NCBI GenBank assembly: GCA_004380135.1
Contig: QXCR01000120.1
Span: forward strand, 1 to 64,000
Length of the DNA: 64,000 nucleotides
Direction of reading: 5' to 3'
From: Stemphylium vesicarium
Lineage: Eukaryota; Ascomycota; Dothideomycetes; Pleosporales; Pleosporaceae
The notes under the pieces are model-generated. The model was not told the DNA's origin and did not search any database. It saw only the letters and a list, made by a program, of their open reading frames with translations. Of the stretch, positions 1 through 13,280 are shown one piece after another. Numbering within the stretch: position 1 is the first letter of the stretch; each line of letters starts with the position of its first letter. Both the position numbers and the translations under genes were made by a program.

Positions 1-3000
1 TTTAATCTATAGCTAGAGTTCTTTAATAGCCGCTAGTGCTCGTAAGAACAGTAACTATAGCATTCTATTATAATAAGACTATATATAAGTTCTAGCTATT
101 TGCTATCTCTAGATAATAGCTATCTACTTTGTCTAGACATAAGAGTAGTAGCTATAATAGCTAAAAGCAGCATTTTTAGAGTGCTAAAACTAACTAGTAA
201 CTCTAATTATAATATTTAGGCTTTAAGAATAGAGTCTCTCTTAGTTAAAGAAAGCTACTATTCTATTATAATAATAGATCCTTTTTAATTAAACTTATCT
301 AATTTTATATAAGAGAAATTAGATAGTTTAAAAGAATAAAAAGGTAAAGCGTTATCTATTATTAGACTAAGCCTAGATAATAGGCCGCTTCTATAAACTA
401 AAGAGATTAAATTACTATTTCTATTATAGGATAATCTTAAATCTCTATATTAAGTAAAAGGCTTTAGTAGCGATTTTCTACTAAGTAAAGACCTTATTAA
501 TACTACGTTAATTAGCTATAATAATAACGTAGAAGTATATATATAGAAAATTAAGAGACTACTTAATAGCCTAGAAGCTAGAGATATTTCTCTACTATTA
601 AAGTTTATTGCTACTTTAGTACTAAATAATCTTAATAACGATTTTAATTATTTAGTAACTATTATTATTTAAGATTTAAGACTAGATAAGTTAATTAATC
701 TAGATCTTATATTTAGCTAGATTCTTAATAAGTCTAGACGTCTATATTTAATTAAATCTCTAAAGAATAGTATCTCTAATAAAGAGATTACTAATAAAGA
801 CGTAGAAATATCTTTAAATATAAATAAAAGTAGTAAGTATTACTCTTATTATAATAAAAGTAGATATAAAGAGAATAAATATTATAAGAAGAAACGCAGT
901 AATAAGAAGTAGTTTAAGGCCGCTAATATAGTAGAAGAGAGTAGTCTTAATAGTACTATTATTTAAGTTAATAATATAGAAGGTACTAAAGAATCTTCTA
1001 TTAGTAATAAGATTATATAGGTACTAAATAGTAGTACTAGCTATTATATATACTCTAGAGAAGATCTTTTTTCTAATCTTAAGCTAATTAATAATACTTA
1101 TATTAAGTAGGGTAATACTAATACTCTACTTAAAGTAAAAGTAAAAGGTAATATAGTTATTATCTTTACTAGCACTAATACGCCTATAGTACTTAAGGAT
1201 ATACTACTAGTACCTAAAATATAAGTAAACCTACTAAGCGTCTACTAAACTATTAATAGAGAGGTAGAGTTTAAGTTTACTAAAAAAGAATACTAAGCCT
1301 ATAAGAATAATAAAATTCTAGCTATAAGATACTATACTAGAAATATAGCTACTTTTACTACTTATAGTAATAGAGATAAGAGTATAGAAGTCTATAATAC
1401 TTCTACTAAAATTATTAATAATACGACTCTACTCTATAAAAGACTAAGGTATATTAGTAATAATAGCCTTAATAAGCTATTAGCTAATATAGAAGGCCTA
1501 GATTCTAAAATAGATACTAGTAAAGACTTTATAAATTATATTATCTATATAGAAAATAAGTAAACTAGTACTATAAGTAGAGATTCTATTACTACTAAAG
1601 TAAATAACTTTAGAGATCTAGTCTATATAGATCTAGAAGAACTTATTAAGCCTATAACTAATAGAAGCTATAAATATTATATTACTATTTTAGACTATAA
1701 GATAAAGTATCTAAAGATAAAACTACTTAAAAATAGAGTAGAACTAATTTAACTTATTAAAGAGTTTATTAATAGAGTTAAAGTATAAGATAATAAAAGG
1801 CTTAAGTAAATTTAAATAGATAATAAACTAAATATAAAAGATCTATTAGATCTAGCTAAAAATAAAAGATTTATCTTTAGATTTACGCCTCTCTTTAATC
1901 CTAAAGCTAAAGGAGAGGTAGAGTATATAAATAGAACTTTATTTAATAAAGTAAGAGCTCTACTATTTAAGTCTAAACTACTAAAAAGGCTATAGATAGA
2001 GGCTCTAATATCTACTATATATCTCTATAATAGAATACTAAATAGTTCTATTAATTTTAAAACGCCTTATAAGGCTAAATATAAAGCTAAGCCTAATATA
2101 GCTAATATAAAGATCTAGGGATTCTTAAGCTATAAAAAAGAATCTAAAGAGTTTTTATATAAGCTAGATACTAAGTTAAAACTATACTACCTAATAAGTT
2201 ATATAAGTAATAATCTATATTATCTTCTAGATCTTAAATCTTATAAAGTTACTTTAGCTAGAGATATTAAAGTACTAAAAGAAACTTACTATAGGCCTTT
2301 AAAATATCTTAGTTAAGAGAATCTAAAAATAGAAGATAAATTTAGTAAAGTAGTATAAGAAGCTACTATAGATAATTAGTATAGTAGTAATAAAAAGGCT
2401 ATTAAAACTTATCCTAAAGTAGTTATTAATAATAAAAAGAATAAAAAAATTAGTAAGCTAAGAGAAAGTACTTTAAATGCGAGTATAGCCTCTTCTAATA
2501 TAATAGAAGAAGTATATTATACTAGTAAAATAAAAGATTATTCTAAGAACTATAAAGAAGTTCTAAAGTATAAAGAAAAGAATAACTATCTAGCTATAAT
2601 ATAACTAGAGATAGACTAGTTACGTAATAATAATACTTAGTTACTAGTATCTAAACCTAGTAATTATCTAGTCCTAAAAGGATAATAGGTATTAAATAAA
2701 AAATATTAAGTAAATAGCTAAATATATAAGGCTAGATAGGTAGCTAAAAGCTTTCTATAAGAAAAAGACTTAAACTTTAAAGAAACCTTTATAAATACTA
2801 GTAAACCTAGTATAATAAGGCTACTATTAGTAGTATTTAGTACTCTAGATTAGGAAATCTATAGTTAAGATATTAAATAAGCTTTTCTTAATACTCTAAT
2901 AGATACTACTATCTATATAGAATAACCTAAAGGCTTTATTAGCTTTAGCTATTCTAATTATATTTACCTACTAAAAAAGGCACTATATAGTCTAAAGCAA

Positions 3001-4568
3001 GCCTCTAGATAGTAGTAAAAACTACTAGCTAGTCTATTAGCTAAACTAGACTTTACTTCTTTATAAACTAATACTACTACTTATATAAGCACTAGTAAAA
3101 AGATTATAATAGCTACTTATATAGATAATCTATTAATATTTATAAAAAGTAAGTAAATAATAGATAGTCTATTTAAAGAGCTTAGTTCTATTTTAATATT
3201 AGAAATAAAGAACCTAAGTAAAGTAAAAGAGTTTCTTAGAGTAGAGATCTATTAAAACAGAGTAATAAGATCTCTATATTTAATCTAAGAAAAATATATT
3301 AGTAAACTACTAGCTAAGTTTAATAAAGAAGGTATTAAACCTAGAGAAGCTCTACTAGCTCCTAATAGTAAGCTAGAAAGTAATAAAGAAGAGGCTAGTC
3401 TAAAAGATATCTAAAGATATTAATAAGAAATTAGCTCTCTTATCTATATTACTATATTTACTAGGTCTAATATAGCATACGCTATAAATAGCTTAGCTAG
3501 GTATATATCTAATTCTAGTATAGATTACTTTAATAGTCTAAACTACCTCTAGGGCTATATAAAGTATACTAAGAATCTAGTATTAAGCTATAATCTAAAT
3601 TCTAGTAAAACTTAATCTAAGCCTATAGAGCTAAAATAGCTAGATAAAATAATTAATCTAATTAGCTCTATAGATTTAGATTAGGGGGGCGATTTTACTA
3701 GTAGAAGGTCTACTACAGGCTATATATTCTTATTAAGTTATAATAAGAATAATAGCGCTATATCCTAGCTATTAAAACTATAAAAAACTATTACACTATC
3801 TAGCGTAGAGGCTAAATTTATAGCCTATAAAGAAGTAGTTAAAGAGAGCTTATATCTAAATCTCTTTATTAAAGAGATAAGCTTAATTATTCCTATATTT
3901 AATAATATAAAGATTATTAAAATAGATAGCTAGAGTACTATAGAGCTAGTAAAGAATCCTATATATTACGCTAGAACTAAGTATATTAATATTAGGTATT
4001 ACTTTATTAGAGAAAAGGTTAAAAATAAGAAAATTAAATTATCTTATTAGCCTATAGCTACTCTACTAGTAGATAGCTTAATAAAGACTATTAGTATATA
4101 AAAGATTAAGGACTTTAAAGTAGAATTAAATCTACTACCTTATCTAAAAGAGTAATACTAGTAGAAGGAGTTACTAAATTACTATAATAACTACTACTAG
4201 GATTAAGCTTATTAAGCTTAAGAGGGCGTATTAGAATATAAGCTTAATAAAGCTTAAGTAAGCCTTAGTAAACTTAAGTAAGCACTAGTACTCTTTTAAC
4301 TAAAATAGTATTACTATAACTATTATATTCTTATATACGTAATCTATAACGTATAGATTACGTACACCTAGATTATCTATTAGTAAGATAGAATATTCTA
4401 GATAACCTAGCATTTATATATAATAACGAGTAAATAGCGATAATACCTTAGTGTCTAACTCCCCCCTTTATATCTAATAGATATACTTTTAACTCTAGTT
4501 CCTATCTTCCGCTATTACTAATACTATTACTAATAGTATTAGTAATCCTCCTCTATACCTCTCCTACA
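1..4568 (+). mobile_element. Ty1/copia retrotransposon, copy 1, RIP-degraded
   Basis: This is a dead LTR retrotransposon on the plus strand; its 5' LTR lies outside the window. Remnants in copia order are visible. A Gag zinc knuckle near 833-885 has its CX2CX4HX4C positions now read as Tyr. Integrase-like sequence follows. The reverse transcriptase active site reads YIDN instead of YVDD near 3118-3129. RNase H signatures GGDFTSRRSTTGY near 3685-3725 and SSVEAKFIAY near 3799-3830 remain. No long ORF survives; stops fall where CAA, CAG or CGA codons are expected. CpA and TpG are nearly absent and TpA dominates, which is the RIP pattern. A purine tract (AAGAGGG) precedes the 3' LTR at 4229. Bases 1-4228 correspond one to one with 13110-8883 of copy 2, without length change. 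Confidence 0.93.
4229..4568 (+). repeat. 3' LTR of copia copy 1 (340 bp)
   Basis: The LTR starts TATTAGAATATAAGC (TG changed to TA) and ends CTCTCCTACA. It matches the two LTRs of copy 2 in length and content. It holds a perfect hairpin with 12-bp arms (ACGTAATCTATA) at 4337-4363, a second inverted repeat at about 4367-4413, and a near-palindrome rich in TACTAAT/ATTAGTA at about 4514-4546. Confidence 0.9.
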
Positions 4569-4569
4569 T

Positions 4570-5797
4570 TAACTACCTTATAATATCTAGATAAAAACCT
4601 AATATAGTTATCTATTACTTCTTAGGGTATTCGCTCCTACTTTTCTAAAATTACTTTTTTAAATAGATTTACTACTTTTATACTAGCACCTAGGCCTAAA
4701 GAGGCACTAGGCTTTTTTACTAGCCTATTCTTAAATAAGCTCTAAACGTTTTCTATAGGATTTAGATTAAGGCTATAAGTAAGATACTTAAAAAGAGGAA
4801 TTCTATTTCTTAAAAACTAAGAAATAACTACTAGCGTTTTATAGATCTTAGTATTATCTTACTAAAATCTCTACCCTAGATAGAATAATATATTAGCTTT
4901 CTAGATATTAAAATACTTTTAAAAAATATTAAGAATTAGCTAAGTTATAGTCTTTTAAACTTAAAAATAAATAATAGCTTTCTTACCTCTTTTAAATAAG
5001 AGTTTAAGTATAGGAGTTAAAACTTCTTATATATATCTTATATTTATAAAGCTTCTAGTATCTTATAGAATCTTAGTTATATATAACTTAGATCTTCTAC
5101 TTAGCTAAATAGCTCCCTAAATAGAGATAGTAGTATCGCGGGCTATAACTTAGTTAGTAAGCTAGCTAAAAATATTCTAAATAAATAGAAAAGTACTAGA
5201 TTTTCTAGAGAAAAATAAAGCCTATTAGGATTTTTTAAAACTCACTTAAATTAGTTGTAGAGACTTATTTAGGCCTAGTCCTCTTATTTCTTCTCTTTCT
5301 AACGTATTCTTACCTAGCACTGTGTCTACGCTATATAGAAGACTCGTCTAAAAATATAACTTTAGTAAAGTTTATATATTTTAAGATTTTAATAGTCTTC
5401 TTAGCGTACTTCTTATAGTTACTAGCTTTTTCTTTATTTAAAAGCTACTTTTTCTTAGTAGTAGAAATAGAGTATTTCTCTACTTTTAATAGGCGTTATA
5501 GGCTTCTAGTAGAAAACTTTAGATCATTCTCTTCTAGAATACGGTAATTTATCTTTTTAGGACTATATTCTAGATCTCTATTAACTACTCTAGTAGCTCT
5601 TTTAGAGACCTTAGAAGGGCGGCCTAATTTAGACTTTAAAGAAGTAGTAGAAGTTTTTTTTTCTTTTTAAGACGTTACAAAGTGTTATAAATAGACTTAG
5701 AGGACTTTTCTAGTATAGTACTAATAGCACTAATAGAGTATTATTGTAAAGATAGAGTATAAACTTCTTTTTCAAATTTCGAAAGTTCTATAGACAT
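4570..5797 (-). pseudogene. Tc1/mariner-type transposase remnant
   Basis: On the minus strand a DDE transposase can be read with few interruptions. It has a start codon at 5797, a helix-turn-helix region with GRPSKVSKRATR near 5620, a first catalytic acid in VIFLDESS near 5335, and LNLNPIENVW (family: SPDLNPIENLW) near 4760. Most interruptions are TAA or TAG where Gln is expected, as produced by C-to-T changes. The 3' end abuts the copia LTR terminus at 4568, so this side of the transposon is cut off, perhaps because copia inserted there. Known Tc1/mariner elements insert at TA; the TIRs could not be settled. Tandem TTAGCGTAC motifs at about 5880-5905 lie beyond the start codon. Confidence 0.8.
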
Positions 5798-5960
5798 AGA
5801 GAGGAAATATAGAAGAGGAAAATTAAACTTAGAAAGAGTAGAATATATAGAATGTAACTAAAAGAAGCTTACGTAATTTTAGCGTACTTTTCATTAGCGT
5901 ACTTTTTCTTTAACTATTTTTAAAACTTTGCTTAGATAATCAAGAAGGCTGGGATGTTAC

Positions 5961-7255
5961 TTACGTAATCTTAACGTAAGCTAGTATTACGTAAAAAAAT
6001 TTAGAACTTTTTATACGCTAGATAAAAAGTTGTAGCTAGATCAAACTAGAGTTTTTTAATTCTCTATGTTTAAGGCTGATTCTTACTATCTATATACTTA
6101 CTAAGCAATTATTGACAGCTTTTAAGTTAAAGAGAAAGGTCTTAGCTTTCTAGAAAACTAAAAACCTTAGTTATAGCTAGTCTACGTATCTAGATATATA
6201 GGTTTAAAAAAGACTACTTTTTTTATTACTCTTTCTTTTTGTCACCCTACTGTAGAGAGTGATGATCTTGTTCTCTATATAGAACTAGTCGAACTTAGGT
6301 GTAGCGTGGCTGCTATGGCCATCTAGGATAAGAAGCCGGTAGACTCTATGCGTACAAGGCGCTATATATCTATTAAAGTGCTTTACCCACTCTACGCTAA
6401 GCTAATCTATCGTCTAGCTATTATCTAATATAGCGAGCACCTAGTCTATAGAGATATTATAGTACTAGCTAGCCTAGTCCTACTTACTAAATAGAATTAT
6501 AAATAGTAGAAGGCACTAGCTAGACGCGTTAATATACTTAATTATTATAACTTAGTCTCTATTTCCCAGTTATACTATAGCTACCTAATCTATAGTATTA
6601 GAGCTAGTAACTATCTTAGACGTTGCTACGACGCCTATTATAAAGCTAGTCTTATTAAAGTTATACATATCTATATCTAGCATCTTATAGGCCTAGCGCG
6701 TCTCCTCTACTAAGTTAAACCACGCTAAGATTGCGATAGAATTCTTATAGTAAGCGCGCTAGCTATAGACCTTCCTATACTACTTAGTCTAAAGCTTAGA
6801 TTAGCTATTAATAAAGCGCGATACTTAGTTCTTACCTATAGGTGGAGGAGGTGGATCTTGGCCGCGGGCTATAAGTAGAGCGTCTACTATGCGTTATACA
6901 TTAATAATATAGGGTAGAAAGCCTTATTAATTAAGGTCTAGAATCTACTATATAAGAGACTACTCTTTAGTAGTTAATAACTTTTAATTAATAAAGACTA
7001 TCTTTAATTATAAGTAGATACTATAGAAATGCGTCTAAAGAGTAAATTCTAGTATATTATATACTCTTATAAGAGCTTAAATTAATTTATATAATTTATT
7101 TTAATAAGAAACTATTATAAGACTTAGTTTACCTTTATAAGATACTATCTTAGGCTATAGTTATTAAGTTACAGTCGTTGGCGCAGATAGAGTTGTGAGG
7201 ATTTAGTGGGGTGCGCAGCTTACTAGGGTGCGCAGCTTACTGGTGGAACACAGTA
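5961..7255. other. RIP-affected repeat patchwork without a gene
   Basis: There is no open frame. The part 5990-6255 resembles 14240-14535, and both end in a TTTTTGTCACCCTACTGTA-like motif. Islands of higher GC, for example 6840-6875 and 7165-7250, look less mutated. A 46-bp sequence at 7208-7253 recurs at 16005-16050. This is probably one or more truncated DNA transposons, but the family was not recognised. Confidence 0.6.
7208..7253 (+). repeat. 46-bp transposon-end-like repeat with duplicated 16-mer
   Basis: It contains GGGTGCGCAGCTTACT twice in tandem, then GGTGGAACACAG followed by TAT. The same 46 bases occur at 16005-16050. In both places it abuts copia LTR sequence at a TA, as expected for the end of a TA-targeting DNA transposon. 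It is unmutated compared with the flanks. Confidence 0.65.
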
Positions 7256-7990
7256 TATTTAAGCTTATATTCTAACACGCCCCCTTATATTTGATAAGCT
7301 TAATCCTAGTAGTAGTAGTAATAGTAATTTAGTAACTTCTTCTACTAGTATTACTCTTTTAGATAAGATAATAGATTTGCTTCTACTTTAAAGTTCTTAA
7401 TCATTAATATACTAATAGGCTTTATTAATTTATCTACTAGTAGAGTAGCTATTAGCTAATAAAATAATTTAATTTCCTTATTTTTAACCTTTTCTCTAAT
7501 AAAGTAATACCTAATATTAACATACTTAGTTCTAGCGTAATATATAGGTTCTTCGCTAGTTCTATAGCACTCTAACTATCTATTTTAATAATCTTTGTAT
7601 TATTAAATATAGAGATAATAAAGCTTATCTTTTTAACAAAGAGATTTAGATATAAGCTCTCTTTAACTACTTCTTTATAGGCTATAAATTTAGCCTCTAT
7701 ACTAGATAGTGCAATAGTTTTTTATAGTTTTGATAGCTAGAATATAGCGCTATTATTCTTATTATAACTTAATAAGAATATATAGCCTATAGTAGACCTT
7801 CTACTAGTAAAATCACCCCCCTAATCTAAATCTATAGAGCTAATTCGATTAATTATTTCATTTAGCTATTTTAGCTCTATAGGCTTAGATCAAGTTCTAC
7901 TAGAAATTTAAATTATAGCTTAATACTAGGTTCTTAGAATACTTTATATAGCCATAGGGATAATTTAGACTATTAAAGTAATCTATAACG
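7256..7990 (-). mobile_element. 3' fragment of a third copia copy
   Basis: It matches the 3' end of the copia element in minus orientation. About 20 bp of LTR start ends at 7277 (ATTCTAACA), followed by the purine tract and the RNase H region. That region includes the reverse complement of the SSVEAKFIAY and GGDFTSRRST motifs near 7700-7820. Homology stops at about 7990, where sequence of a different, GC-richer character begins. Fewer RIP changes are seen here than in copies 1 and 2 (TG/CA ends are kept). Confidence 0.85.
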
Positions 7991-8542
7991 TAAAGCACCA
8001 CCGAGACGGCCACACCACCCAGCCAGCCACTTTTTCTTGGAACCGCGAACACCACTTATAAATAGCGATATAATTATAATATAAAATAATTTTAGATTAA
8101 TAAGAGGGTAGAATTAAACTTACTCTTTAGGCCTATACTTTATATTAATCTTAGATCCTATAACGCGCTACTACTATCTTTAGTATATAATATTAGTAGC
8201 TCTTTAACTTACTCCGCGAAATTTAATTTTAATATAAAGTACTATTTAATAGCTAAAAGCGCTCTATAATAGAAGAGTAAATAATTATATAATATATTGT
8301 TAAGCTTAATTAATAAAGACTTGCCCTCTAGCTATAAGAGATAGTAGATAACGTGCATAGCAAGCGAGTTGGTCAGGCAAGCGAGTCGGTCACCCTATTT
8401 TACTAAGGAAAATCAATAATCTAAGGCTTAATAACTCTAGATCTACTAATTAGATCTCTTTAAAACTTTAAGTTAAGGTTTCTATATATAGATAGTTCTA
8501 TTCACCTAAGTCTTAGTATGCTAGGCGTAATATAGTAAGAGC
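7991..8542. other. Unassigned AT-rich spacer
   Basis: No gene is seen. A GC-rich segment at 7991-8050 and an 8340-8400 segment with near-repeated GCAAGCGAGT units interrupt AT-rich, TpA-dense sequence. It is probably degraded repeat DNA of unknown family. Confidence 0.5.
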
Positions 8543-8882
8543 TGTAGAAAAGGTATAGCGGAGGATTACTAATACTATTAGTAATAGTATTAGTAATAGC
8601 GGAAGATAGGAACTAGAGTTAAAAGTATATCTATTAGATATAAAGGGGGGAGTTAGACACTAAGGTATTATCGCTATCTACTTATTATTATATATAAATG
8701 CTAGGTTATCTAGAATATTCTATCTTACTAATAGATAACCTAGATATACGTAATCTATACGTTATAGATTACGTATATAAGAATATAATAGTTATAGTAA
8801 TACTATTCTAGTTAAAAGAGTACTAGTGCTTACTTAAGCTTACTAAGGCTTACTTAAGCTTTATTAAGCTTATATTCTAATA
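8543..8882 (-). repeat. 3' LTR of copia copy 2
   Basis: It runs TGTAGAAAAGG to TTCTAATA on the plus strand, 340 bp, the same length as the other LTRs. It differs from the 5' LTR of the same element by scattered substitutions, mostly transitions. Confidence 0.9.
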
Positions 8883-11800
8883 TACCCCTTTAAGCTTAAT
8901 AAGCTTAATCCTAGTAGTAGTTATTATAGTAATTTAGTAACTCCTTCTACTAGTATTACTCTTTTAGATAAGATAGTAGATTTAATTCTACTTTAAAGTC
9001 CTTAATCTTTTATATACTAATAGTCTTTATTAAGCTATCTACTAGTAGAGTAGCTATAAGCTAATAAGATAATTTAATTTTCTTATTTTTAACCTTTTCT
9101 CTAATAAAGTAATACCTAATATTAATATACTTAGTTCTAGTATAATATATAGGATTCTTTACTAGCTCTATAGCACTCTAGCTATCTATTTTAACAATCT
9201 TTGTATTATTAAATATAGGAATAATTAAGCTTATCTCTTTAATAAAGAGATTTAGATATAAGCTCTCTTTAACTACTTCTTTATAGGCTATAAATTTAGC
9301 CTCTACGCTAGATAGTGTAATAGTTTTTTACAGTTTTGATAGCTAGAATATAGCGCTATTATTCTTATTATAACTTAATAAGAATATATAGCCTATAGTA
9401 GACCTTCTACTAGTAAAATCGCCCCCCTAATCTAAATCTATAGAGCTAATTAGATTAATTATTTTATCTAGCTATTTTAGCTCTATAGGCTTAGATTAAG
9501 TTTTACTAGAATTTAGATTATAGCTTAATACTAGATTCTTAGTATGCTTTATATAGCCCTAGAGGTAGTTTAGACTATTAAAGTAATCTATGCTAGAATT
9601 AGATATATACCTAGCTAAGCTATTTATAGCGTATGCTATATTAGGCCTAGTAAATATAGTAATATAGATAAGAGAGCTAATTTCTTATTAATATCTTTAG
9701 ATATCTTTTAGACTAGCCTCTTCTTTATTACTTTCTAGCTTACTATTAGAAGCTAGCGGAGCTTCTCTAGGTTTAATACCTTCTTTATTAAATCTAGCTA
9801 GTAGTCTACTAATATATTTTTCTTAGGTTAAATATAGAGATCTTATTACTCTATTTTAATAGATCTCTACTCTAAGAAACTCTTTTACTTCGCCTAGGTT
9901 CTTTATTTCTAATATTAAAATAGAACTAAGCTCTTTAAATAGACTATCTATTATTTACTTACTTTTTATAAATATTAATAGATCGTCTACGTAAGTAGCT
10001 ATTATAATCTTTTTACTAGTACTTATATAAGTAGTAGTATTAGTTTATAAAGGAGTAAAGTCTAGTTTAGCTAATAGACTAGCTAGTAGTTTTTACTACT
10101 ATCTAGAGGCTTACTTTAGACTATATAGTGCCTTTTTTAGTAGGTAAATATAATTAGGATAGCTAGAGCTAATAAAGCCTTTAGGTTATTCTATATAGAT
10201 AGTAGTATCTATTAAAGTATTAGAAAAAGCTTATTTAATATCCTAGCTATAGATTTCCTAATCTAGAGTACTAAATACTACTAATAGTAGCCTTATTATA
10301 CTAGGTTTACTAGTATTTATAAAGGTTTCTTTAAAGTTTAAGTCTTTTTCTTATAGAAAGCTTTTAGCTACCTATCTAGCCTTATATATTTAGCTATTTA
10401 CTTAATATTTTTTATTTAATACCTATTATCCTTTTAGGACTAGATAATTACTAGATCTAGATACTAGTAACTAAGTATTATTATTACGTAACTAGTCTAT
10501 CTCTAGTTATATTATAGCTAGATAGTTATCCTTTTCTTTATACTTTAGAACTTCTTTATAGTTCTTAGAATAATTCTCTATTTTACTAGTATAATATACT
10601 TCTTCTATTATATTAGAAGAGGCTATACTTATATTTAGAGTACTTTCTCTTAGCTTACTAATTTCTCTATCCTTTTTATTATTAATAACTACTTTAGGAT
10701 AAGTTTTAATAGCTTTTTTATTACTACTATACTAATTATCTATAGTAGCTTCTTATACTACTTTACTAAATTTATCTTCTATTTCTAGATCCTCTTAACT
10801 AAGATATTTTAAAGGCCTATAGTAAGTTCCTTCTAGTACTTTAATATCTTTAGCTAAAGTAACTTTATAAGATTTAAGATCTAGAAGATAATATAGGTTA
10901 TTACTTATATAATCTATTAAGTAGTATAGTTTTAACCTAGTATCTAGCTTATATAAGAACTCTTTAAATTCTTTTTTATAGCTTAAGAATCTCTAGATCT
11001 TTATATTAGCTATATTAGACTTAGCTTTATATTTAGCCTTATAAGGCGTTTTAAAATTAATAGAACTATTTAGTATTTTATTATAGAGATATATAGTAGA
11101 TATTAGAGCCTCTATCTATAGCCTTTTTAGTAGTTTAGACTTAAATAGTAGAGCTCTTACTTTATTAAATAAAGTTCTATTTATACGCTCTATCTCTCCT
11201 TTAGCTTTAGGATTAAAGAGAGGCGTAAATCTAAAGATAAATCTTTTATTTTTAGCTAGATCTAATAGATCTTTTATATTTAGTTTATTATCTATTTAAA
11301 TTTACTTAAGCCTTTTATTATCTTATACTTTAACTCTATTAATAAACTCTTTAATAGATTAAATTAGTTCTACTTTATTTTTAAGTAGTTCTATCTCTAG
11401 ATACTTTATCTTATAGTCTAAAATAGTAATATAATATTTATAGCCTCTATTAGTTATAGGCTTAATAGATTCTTCTAGATCTATATAGACTAGATCTCTA
11501 AAGTTATCTACTTTAGTAGTAATAGGATCTCTACTTATAGTACTAGTTTACTTACTTTCTATATAGATAATATAATTTATAAAGTCTTTACTAGTATCTA
11601 TCTTAGAATTTAGACCTTCTATATTAGCTAATAGCTTATTAAAGCTATTATTACTAATATACCTTAGTCTTTTATAGAGTAGAGTCGTATTATTAATAAT
11701 TTTAGTAGAAGTATTATAGACTTCTATACTCTTATCTCTATTACTATAAGTAGTAAAAGTAGCTATATTTCTAGTATAGTATCTTATAGCTAGAATTTTA

Positions 11801-13141
11801 TTATTCTTATAGGCTTAGTATTCTTTTTTAGTAAACTTAAACTCTACCTCTCTATTAATAGTTTAGTAGACGCTTAGTAGGTTTACTTATATTTTAGGTA
11901 CTAGTAGTATATCTTTAAGTACTATAGGCGTATTAGTGCTAGTAAAGATGATAGCTATATTACCTTTTACTTTTACTTTAAGTAGAGTATTAGTATTACT
12001 CTACTTAATATAGGTATTATTAATTAGCTTAAAATTAGAAAAAAGATCTTCTCTAGAGTATATATAATAGCTAGTACTACTATTTAGTACTTATATAATC
12101 TTATTACTAGTAGAAAATTCTTTAGTATCTTCTATATTATTAACTTAAATAATAGTACTATTAAGACTACTCTCTTCTACTATATTAGCGGCCTTAAACT
12201 ACTTCTTATTACTACGTTTCTTCTTATAATATTTATTCTCTTTATATCCACTTTTATTATAATAAGAGTAATACTTACTATTTTTATTTATATTTAAAGA
12301 CATTTCTACGTCTTTATTAGTAATCTCTTTATTAGAGATACTATTCTTTAGAGATTTAATTAAATATAGACGTCTAGACTTATTAAGAATCTAGCTAAAT
12401 ATAAGATCTAGATTAATTAGCTTATCTAGTCTTAAATCTTAAATAATAATAATTACTAAATAATTAAAATTATTATTAAGATTATTTAGTACTAAAGTAG
12501 TAATAAACTTTAATAGTAGAGAAATATCTCTAGCTTCTAGGCTATTAAGTAGTCTCTTAATTTTCTACAAATATACTTCTACGTTATTATTATAGCTAAT
12601 TAACGTAGTATTAATAAGGTCTTTACTTAGTAGAAAATCGCTACTAAAGCCTTTTACTTAATATAGAGATTTAAGATTATCCTATAATAAAAATAGTAAT
12701 TTAATCTCTTTAGTTTGTAGAAGCGGCCCGTTATCTAGGCTTAGTCTTATAATAGATAACGCTTTACCTTCTTATTCTTTTAAATTATCTAATTTCTCCT
12801 ATATAAAATTAGATAAGTTTAATTAAGAAAGATCTATTATTATAATAGAATAGTAGCCTTCTTTAACTAAGAGAGACTCTATTCTTAAAGCCTAAATATT
12901 ATAATTAGAGTTACTAGTTAGTTTTAGCACTCTAAAAATGCTGCTTTTAGCTATTATAGCTACTACTCTTATGTCTAGACAAAGTAGATAGCTATTATCT
13001 AGAGATAGCAAATAGCTAGAACTTATATATAGTCTTATTATAATCGAATGCTATAGTTACTGTTCTTACGAGCACTAGCGGCTATTAAAGAACTCTAGCT
13101 ATAGATTAAATTATAATAAGCTAATAAGATCTAGCTTTAAT

Positions 13142-13280
13142 AGTGCCGAAAAACGTAGCACTAATGGGCCAAAAGCCTAGCCAAAATAGTACCGAAAACG
13201 TAGTACTAATTGTGCCGAAAACGTAGCACTAACAGGCTAAAAGCTTAGCTAAAATAGTACTGAAAACGTAGTACTATTAT
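13142..13280 (-). repeat. Tandem 69-bp hairpin repeat in the copia leader
   Basis: Two copies of a ~69-bp unit each hold two stem-loops. One has AGTGC/GCACT stems and one AGTAC/GTACT stems, and all share the loop CGAAAACGTA or a variant. Unit starts are about 13142, 13188, 13211 and 13256. It lies between the 5' LTR and the Gag region. Confidence 0.75.

Noticed and set aside
13142..13280. CRISPR-like array
   Set aside because: The direct repeats are two ~69-bp hairpin units inside a fungal retrotransposon leader; there are no unique spacers and the genome is eukaryotic.
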